Program-made: the position numbers and the translations under genes
The notes under the pieces: generated by a model
Told to the model about the DNA's origin: nothing
The model's database searches: none
Seen by the model: only the letters and a program-made list of their open reading frames with translations
Part shown: piece after piece, positions 59,314-64,000 of the stretch
Position numbering within the stretch: position 1 is the stretch's first letter
Layout: each line of letters opens with the position of its first letter
Source of the DNA: Casuarina equisetifolia
Taxonomy: Eukaryota; Streptophyta; Magnoliopsida; Fagales; Casuarinaceae
NCBI GenBank assembly: GCA_028551475.1
Contig: CM052357.1
Span: 11,951,931-12,015,930, forward strand
Direction of reading: 5' to 3'
Length of the DNA: 64,000 nt

Positions 59314-62300
59314 TTACTTATCCATTTTCTGTTGTTGTTTCCTTCCTACCTTTTTGTGCTTCCGTAATTTGGATTTGTTTGCACCCGTGTCAACTGCCGC
59401 TTGATCATTCTTGTTCATGTTCCTCCTCTCCATCCATTTTCTCTTTTCACCACTCTTCAGATCTCTGTTATAATTCCTCTTGCCCTTATTTTGTGCTCCG
59501 TCTGACGCACCCTTCCTTGATTTTGCAATATTAGAATGTCTCGCAATCTTATCTGAACTAAAACCACCACCACCACTACCACTAAACGAGTAATGCTCGT
59601 TTGAACTAGCTGAGCGGCCATTAGTTCTCCTGTCCCGTTTTGTCTTCCTTTGTTCTTCTGATGGAGAATCAAGTTTTTTGCGTTTCTTCTCTCTCCTAAG
59701 GACAATTAACAAATAATAAATAAGCAAAGCCCCAGACTAATGAGATGATATGACTCAATAACAGAATAGGTCAAGGTTGAAAATTTGGAGTCATACATGG
59801 AATCAGAAGCCTCGGAGATAAACCTCCATGCATCATCTCCAAATCACCGGTACCAGTTTCCTTTGAACTTGTTTTGTTACGGCGGTTCTGCAATAATAAT
59901 ATAAACATGTACACAGGATTTCTGTCACATTAGGAACAAAAGTCATACATATATTTCAGTCACAAAGCGACATTAAATTCCGTATTCTTAAATCAACAAC
60001 GGCCATTCAATAAGGGAAAGCAAAAATCTGTTTTGTTTATTTCGTGAGATTCATCTACGTGTTAGCCAATAACACCATAAGAACAATGGAAAAGAGAGTA
60101 TGATAACAAGAGATAAAATAGTATAGTCAAAAGGTTAAAATAAGAGAAGAATGCATGATAGCAATGAAACAGACGACCCATGGCTAGTTTAATGCACAAC
60201 TTAATAACAAGATCTGAATGTGTTCAACCCCTTCCCTCCCTCCTGCCTGGCCCCCAACCAAAAACAAAAAATATACCAATGAAAGAGGAGGACCATCTGA
60301 AGAAGAAATCACTGGATTATATTGCTAATTATTTTGTAAGGTTATACAACATCTACTTGGAAAGTTATAGAAGCATGTGGTTTATTCTAGACGCCTCACA
60401 TCAGTACTTTGCCACTAACAAGACCCAACAACCACCTTATGGAACCTAAGATTTAGCTATGTTTTTTCACCAATACTTTTTAGACATGCAGATTAAACCA
60501 TTTAGAAAACTTCATTCTGGTCAAAACAAACGTGAAGCCTATAGAGATCTAAAAGGAGTTTTCAAACAATTGCTTGATTCATGTCCTTCCTGTAATTTTG
60601 AAATAAACAAAATCTAAAACAAGGGAGGGTAACCGGAAAGTGTAAGTATTACCTCAAAGACAGTCCTGAGGAAACTCTTATATTTCTCAGGAGTTAATGA
60701 CTCAATTGCTGCAGAACCACACTTCCGTATCACTATCTCCATTATGACAGTGACCTGTAGATAAAATGAATCACGCATATGTACAGAGATTGTCACACAC
60801 ACGCAAAAGCATGCACAAAAACATACACAAGTGTATATTTATTGATATGTATATAAGGCAAAATATTAGCGACTAATCTGCACATACCTTTGATCTAAAA
60901 TGATGTCTAGAGACAGATGACCACCGGAGTACTTCATTTACAATATCTGAAAGAAGAATCCGCAGGTCTTTAGCTTGTAAGGAGGACACCAATACTTTCA
61001 CAAAGCCCAAAACAGCCTGTTAGATGTGCAATTATGTCATTAGCTTCAAAAGCAACACAGAAACAACACTCTGAACCAGGTGCAACTGAGTAATGTAATA
61101 CCTACCTTTATAACCTCCACAGCTTTGGTGTGTAGCAACGATAAAAGAGAGGGGACAAGATCAGGCATTGAAAGACAGATATCTGCATCCTTATATACCA
61201 ATACTGACAAGGCAGATACTGCACCACTCCTTATTTGAGGCGATGAACCAGATAGATACCCCATTATCTAAATGTTGTGAAATCATTAGATATTAAACAA
61301 GAAAGCAGCTGTGGAACTGGTGATAGACCAAAAGTCCAATAGTTAGACCATCATAAGGCATGTGGTAAAATTACTTGGGCACTTACCATGCTAATCAGTT
61401 TGTGATATGGTGGATCAGAAACACCTGATGAATCTCTCAAACTGGAACTTATCTCGAGGAGTATATCATAAGCAGCTTTTCTATAGTCTTCTTTGCCCTA
61501 TATTTTAATAACCATATACGTATTGTTAGCACACCAGTCTCTTGCAAGAAGTCAATTAAGTAATGTTGATACCAAATACAAGCAATATGAAAGGATGACA
61601 ACAGACACTTCATACCTACAACAACAAACACACCTAAAAATGACAAGACTTTAAATAGGGTCAACACAACAAAGCTGACTGTAAATAGTTGACAATAGCA
61701 CAAGCTGGGCTCACTCACGTCAAAGAGCAGGTACAACATAATAAAAGAGCAACAGACAGTACTCATTCCCCCACTAGGAGCAGCAACACAGAAGCAGCCA
61801 AGAAGCATTAAAAGGTATGAGGATGATACTAATACAGAACTCAGAACAAACTTTCAAATTATTTAACTTAGCATTTCCAGAAGTCACAATAACTTCTCAC
61901 CATAAAAACTATTCCCCATGGCTTCAAAAACAGGATCATTCTTAGAACTCTAACCCTTTCTTCAAAAATTATAAATCCCAAAACCACAAAATTCTCCTCA
62001 CCATAAGCCCAACACAAAGCACAGATACATGTTATCCTATTTCACTTTTTGCAGGTCATTTTAGAATACACCAATAGTAGGACAAATGGCATCACATGAC
62101 CATTGTGCCATTTTAACTGATTACGAGTACAAGCCACAAACTCAGCCTAATTCTGTGCAAGATATTTATTACGACAGACATTTCATTATGTTACAAGGCA
62201 GTGAGAGCTTCCCAATAGTAGTTCTGCAAAGCTAAAGTTAGTTATACTTAAAGAGAAAGAGGGAATCTCATCCAGCTCTAAACAAAAAGTTGGGGTAAGG

Positions 62301-63973
62301 CATAGTCAAAACATCAAACTTGGTCAAGCAGTAACCTGTACCTCCTTTAATGCAAGTATAATCTCATTGAGAAAAAGAAAAGCCTTGGCATTCTCCTCCT
62401 CCAAGCTCATCTGCATGGCATTTAAAAAGGTCCAAACTATAATCAGCTCAAGAAACTCAAAAGCCAACAAAATCGCCAGGGAAGGCTGCTGCTTAAAACA
62501 GATGGAAAATTTATAGATTTAGTAGGAAAGCAGCACACTAGAAATAGTGTGCCCAACAAGCTGACACCACAGAATTGCGTAATGTGTCAAGAAAGCACAG
62601 ATTTTTTAACAGCTCTTCATGTAAGCATCTACCTAATCAAAATCAAAATCAACTTAACTCAATAGAACAATTGTACAATCACCACAAAAACTACAAATAA
62701 TGTGCCCAACAAGCTGAAACCACAGAATTGCTTAATGTATCAAGAAAGCACAGATTTTTACCAACTCCATCACATAAACATCTACCAAACAAAATGCAAA
62801 GCAACCTAAATGCTATTAAGAGAAACAATTGTACACTTACCACATTCTTAACTTTAAATCCTTTTCATTGTCTCAACTTAAAATATTTCATGACATAAAA
62901 CACTTTTAATTGAAAGCTTTTTCCAGGGAAATTATAAAATTTCTGAAGTTTGGATATCATTTAGAAAAATGTTTTCTTGAGATCATTTTTTGCTGTTTCA
63001 TTCACACCAAAGATTTTTTCCCTAAAAAATTGTTGTTATCAAGGCTGGCTACAAAAGGTGCTGGTGCCAGCATGAAAGGAAACGTCATGATTGTATTGTC
63101 CTCCAAATATAAGGGGTTTGAAGAAACGCACTATGAACAGAAAATACTTCATGTTTAAAGAATGTAAATTGTTTAAGGGTTCTTATGGTTGACCAAGAAT
63201 GATTTATGCTTGACTAAGATTTCCAAGCAGAGTCAAAAAAGAAAAATTCATGGAAAAACATGAAGATACATGAGTACAAATAACTTTAACCTGTTCTCTA
63301 AATGTTTTACCTTTAACGCATGAACCATTAAAATCTGGAAACATGCAAAACGACTTCTAAGGGATGCAATTTCACCAGGAGATTTTAGATCAAGCAACAA
63401 TTTGCTCAGCTCAGCAAATCGCAGAGAAGTAAACCAAGAATGTTCCTGTAGAAATGGATAACATAAATACGTCATGAATCAAGTACATAAGAATAACAAA
63501 CTCCAAAAACAATTATATTAAGAGAGCAAGATACCAACTCTGACCTTTAGAACTCTGCTTAAGGTGTTGTATGCTTCACAATGGACACTCTCGTTTGTTA
63601 CCTAAAAGCCAAGGGTTCATCAACAGCTTCAGAATAGACTATATTCTACTGGTTAGAAGAGTGACAAGTTTACTATTCACACAAGTCAATGCCGTACAGG
63701 TATTTCACTTCAATGATATACCTTGAAAGTATGTGCAACGAACTTATAGATTTGATCTATAAGATCCTCCTTTGCTCCTTCAACAAAACAGGAAGCTAGC
63801 TCCAGTATCACATGCCTGACCAAAAACAAACATTAACGAAAATTATATGATCAATCTTTTCTATAACCAGGAAATGAAAAAGAGCCATTTAGATATTCAG
63901 ACATTATCATTTTGATTGATGCCAAGTTATTTAGCTATAATCTTACATCCTCATCAACTCTAATACAGACATG
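59314..63973 (-). CDS. RRP12: RRP12-like protein (ARM/HEAT repeat), partial: 5' end beyond the window
   Basis: Exons read on the minus strand: 63722-63815, 63545-63601, 63311-63445, 62342-62410, 61387-61497, 61106-61267, 60888-61016, 60653-60754, 59797-59887 and 59314-59695, with a possible small one at 63947-63973. They encode alpha-helical repeats, for example SGSSPQIRSGAVSALSVLVY and VIRKCGSAAIESLTPEKYKS, then a Lys-rich C-terminal tail (REKKRKKLDSPSEEQRKTKR). This matches plant RRP12-like proteins (NUC173 region). In yeast, Rrp12 acts in nuclear export and maturation of pre-ribosomal subunits; a nucleolar or nuclear role is inferred. The exons from 63722 to 60653 keep one frame. The last junction is out by one base as read (see Findings). 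Confidence 0.85.
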
Positions 63974-64000
63974 CTTTAGTTCATTCACACATTCACATGA

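Noticed and set aside
59189..59534. Plus-strand frames opposite the RRP12-like C-terminus
   Set aside because: Antisense of the Lys-rich tail exon and its 3' flank.
1..64000. CRISPR arrays, rRNA or tRNA genes, bacterial operons
   Set aside because: None seen. The window is plant nuclear DNA with spliced genes, and the tandem repeats present have no spacer structure.

Overview
The window is nuclear DNA of a flowering plant, almost certainly a eudicot. Coding exons are split by AT-rich GT-AG introns, the intergenic DNA is AT-rich, and every recognised gene has a plant family assignment (ZFWD, vacuolar-type ABCC, GH17 glucanase, AP2-like factor, EMB2654-type PPR, RRP12-like). The AP2-like gene and the EMB2654-like gene lie next to each other on one strand. 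They correspond to the consecutive Arabidopsis loci AT2G41710 and AT2G41720, so this looks like conserved microsynteny. I cannot name the species.

Layout. 1-5.0 kb: no supportable gene. 5.1-10.0 kb: a decayed Ty1/copia element on the minus strand. 11.85-17.49 kb and 35.34-40.83 kb: two direct copies of a segment of about 5.5 kb, each carrying a ZFWD (CCCH finger plus WD40) gene on the plus strand. The right copy is intact (452 aa). The left copy is dead: a 352-bp TRIM retrotransposon sits inside the zinc-finger codons, and a Trp codon in a WD repeat has become TAG. 17.7-22.65 kb and 32.47-33.59 kb: two minus-strand remnants of ABCC1-like (MRP) transporters, the first holding the N-side half and the second the C-terminal end. 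Between them lie an intact unknown basic-protein gene (25.1-25.7 kb) and an intact secreted GH17 beta-1,3-glucanase (27.7-29.5 kb). The glucanase promoter carries three 50-bp repeats, each with a W-box. 41.7-43.6 kb: exon-sized relics of a valyl-tRNA synthetase gene. 46.7-49.9 kb: AP2-like transcription factor with nine exons, one only 9 nt long. 52.0-57.5 kb: EMB2654-like PPR gene with nine exons and one GC-AG intron. 59.3-64.0 kb: 3' part of an RRP12-like gene that runs off the right end.

Function. The intact genes form no single pathway. They cover defence or cell-wall hydrolysis (GH17), transcription (AP2-like), plastid RNA processing (PPR) and ribosome biogenesis (RRP12-like). The left 45 kb is a duplication and decay zone with segmental copies, broken transporter genes, a tRNA-synthetase relic and LTR-element debris. 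The right 17 kb is a conserved, gene-dense block. Exon boundaries were read by hand from splice signals, reading frame and remembered family sequences. No search or expression data were available.
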